This document shows, one piece after another, positions 1 through 64,000 of a stretch of 64,000 nt of DNA. The position numbers and the translations under genes are program-made. This DNA comes from Megaleporinus macrocephalus (Eukaryota > Chordata > Actinopteri > Characiformes > Anostomidae), in NCBI GenBank assembly GCA_021613375.1, contig CM038714.1, positions 41,377,123 to 41,441,122 of the forward strand. The letters are read 5' to 3'. A model generated the notes under the pieces. It was not told the DNA's origin, ran no database searches, and was given only the letters and a program-made list of their open reading frames with translations. Positions within the stretch are counted from its first letter, which is position 1. Every line of letters starts with the position of its first letter.

Positions 1-346
1 AATGAGTTTTGGCTGATTGTAAACCTTCTTCCAATTTTTAATTCCCAAATTTTTAATCAATAGCTCAGAGAGGGCACTTTCATTAACAATATAATGGAAC
101 AGAAGGAAAATATGTTTGATTTTAAAGTTGAATGCCTGTGATTAAAAGGATCTAAACCAAGTCTTCCTGGCCAACAACAATTTGGAAATCCTAAAACTGA
201 ACTGTAACCTAGTAGAGTTTCCAATGAGCTTCTCCAGCTAGCGTGTTAAAATTATAGTGCTTGTAGAAAAGCTATAGAGAATGATCAGTATAGCGTGGGA
301 CTAATTTCTGGTGTTGGGCTGAGTAATGGTGGAGGAAGTGATGAAC
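1..346 (-). other. phf2 intron 20 (5' part)
   Basis: Begins after exon 20 and runs off the left edge. No coding sequence matching the PHF2 C-terminal tail is seen, so the gene continues beyond the window. Confidence 0.8.
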
Positions 347-62979
<62,633 letters not shown>

Positions 62980-63008
62980 GTTAGATCAGCATTCACAACA
63001 GCGGAGGA

Positions 63009-63034
63009 GGGAGAGAGAGAGAGAGAGAGAGAGT
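63009..63034. repeat. (GA)n microsatellite in the 5' flank/5' UTR
   Basis: Almost pure GA repeat 30-55 bp upstream of the phf2 start codon; on the transcript strand it is a TC (pyrimidine) tract. It could lie in the 5' UTR. Confidence 0.85.
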
Positions 63035-63166
63035 GAAAGAGAGGGGAGGGGGGGCAGGAAGGCAAAAAAAGCCTCAATGCAATAGCAGCGAGCGCTGGGG
63101 AGCTCCTCAGGGCGAGTGGGTATTCATATCCGAGCGGGACGAGGGTCCAGCATGGGAGTGGTGGAG

Positions 63167-63170
<4 letters not shown>

Positions 63171-63197
<27 letters not shown>

Positions 63198-63198
63198 C
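63171..63198. repeat. (TG)n microsatellite
   Basis: About 14 TG units in the GC-rich 5' flank of phf2. Confidence 0.9.
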
Positions 63199-63671
63199 GG
63201 GTGAAGGGGGGAGGGAGGGGGCGTATGTGTGTATGTGGGTGTATGTAGACGTTAGGAAACTTTTTCGTGCTGAAGGAAATTGCAGTTACAGCAGATGCAG
63301 GGTTGCAGGATCTCCACGACGCTGCGGAGCGGCAGAGACGTTATCTGGACAGTGAGCGGTCATTTCCTCCGAAAATAAACACGAACGTTACAAGAACTAC
63401 AAACAACATTCATTCAATAAGTAGAGATTTTACATATGCCTCTGTTTGTCCTGTCTCCGCGTCAGCATATCGTCCAGGAGAAATGTGGAACTAAACTCGG
63501 TTTATATTCTGTTTGTTTTCTATGTTTTAAGGACACAAAACACTTGATTTTAAACAATTAATGGTTTATAACGATCCGGTAAACACAAAACGGTGTCAAA
63601 ACGCTGTCTAGTTTTCTTACAACGTCGCTCCATACAAGTCCATACAGATATAAATGAACGTATGAAGGATT

Positions 63672-63785
63672 CTAGCAGGTTGTGACAACGTTGTCATTAC
63701 GTTGTCACAACGTTGTCATAACTTACTGAGAAATTACATTTCAACGTCGTGACACTCATACAGCGCGTTGTCACAACGTTACTGT
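63672..63785. repeat. ACGTTGTCA motif cluster
   Basis: ACGTTGTCA recurs several times between 63680 and 63785, with overlapping copies of the palindrome CAACGTTG. Likely a remnant of a mobile element or a short tandem cluster; family not recognised. Confidence 0.6.
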
Positions 63786-63892
63786 GTTTGCAGGGTTGTT
63801 GTGAATAACACGTTATTTATAAACAATACTGTACATGTGTGGTGTTTATACACATACATACATAATATTGTTCAACTAATATCGTGTATTGA

Positions 63893-64000
63893 ATATTGTC
63901 GCTGTCTATTTAAAAACATGTATCTTCAATTTTGTCGATTTTAAGTTTTGTGCTTCATTTGAACACGCCAGTGGGCGTTTACACTGTGTGACAATTTCAG
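63893..64000 (+). repeat. Dispersed repeat family A, copy 5 (cut by window edge)
   Basis: Starts like the copies at 57205 and 47330 (TCGCTGTC, then AAAAACATGTATCT, later GTGTGACAATTTCA) and is cut at position 64000. Confidence 0.6.

Larger units (their letters stand above)
62980..64000. other. 5' flank of phf2
   Basis: Holds the 5' UTR and upstream sequence. In order: a (GA)n tract (about 63009-63034), a (TG)n tract (about 63171-63198), CpG-rich DNA to about 63.4 kb, short inverted/tandem ACGTTGTCA motifs at 63672-63785, and the start of a dispersed repeat at 63893-64000 that runs off the window. No divergent gene is visible. Confidence 0.6.

Overview
The window is vertebrate nuclear DNA and almost certainly from a ray-finned fish. 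Genes are split by GT-AG introns. There are many long (AT)n microsatellites and many small DNA transposons of fish type (hAT with 8-bp target duplications, Tc1-like derivatives). A long-inverted-repeat MITE near 15.0-15.35 kb is one I associate from memory with otophysan fish (characins, catfish, knifefish), so that lineage is a reasonable but unproven guess.

One protein-coding gene fills the window on the minus strand: phf2 (KDM7C), encoding the PHD-finger and JmjC-domain chromatin protein PHF2. I could place 20 coding exons, from the start codon at 62979 down to 347. All junctions join in phase and give 946 continuous codons. The last coding exon or exons (the C-terminal basic tail) and the 3' UTR lie beyond position 1. 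Exons 1-3 encode the PHD finger and linker, 4-9 the JmjC region, 10-11 the helical region after JmjC, 12 a Lys/Pro-rich tract, and 13-20 the disordered, serine-rich and basic C-terminal half. Numbering matches human PHF2 through the JmjC domain. The PHD zinc ligands, the H3K4me3-cage residues Tyr7/Trp29 and the 2-oxoglutarate residues Thr246/Lys266 are all kept. The metal triad reads His249/Glu251/Asn321 instead of the mammalian His/Asp/Tyr.

Layout along the + strand: 1-5.9 kb holds exons 20-18. From 5.9 to 15.5 kb is intron 17, with a MITE, a Tc1 derivative and a 1.1-kb 17-bp minisatellite. From 15.5 to 27.2 kb are exons 17-10, closely spaced and mixed with LINE tails and hAT elements. Intron 9 (27.2-31.9 kb) has an inverted second Tc1 derivative and a 250-bp direct duplication. 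From 31.9 to 45.7 kb are exons 9-2, with a large hAT element and LINE reverse-transcriptase fossils in intron 6. Intron 1 (45.7-62.9 kb) is a 17-kb repeat store with four TIR-type hAT insertions, most of the (AT)n arrays and a perfect 116-bp palindrome. Exon 1 sits at the edge of a CpG-rich promoter region (about 62.0-63.4 kb).

I found no second protein-coding gene, no convincing tRNA or other RNA gene, and no bacterial, phage or CRISPR features. The most interesting items are the altered JmjC metal site, the minisatellite that puts dozens of AATAAA hexamers on the phf2 sense strand, the long palindrome, and hAT insertions with intact target duplications.
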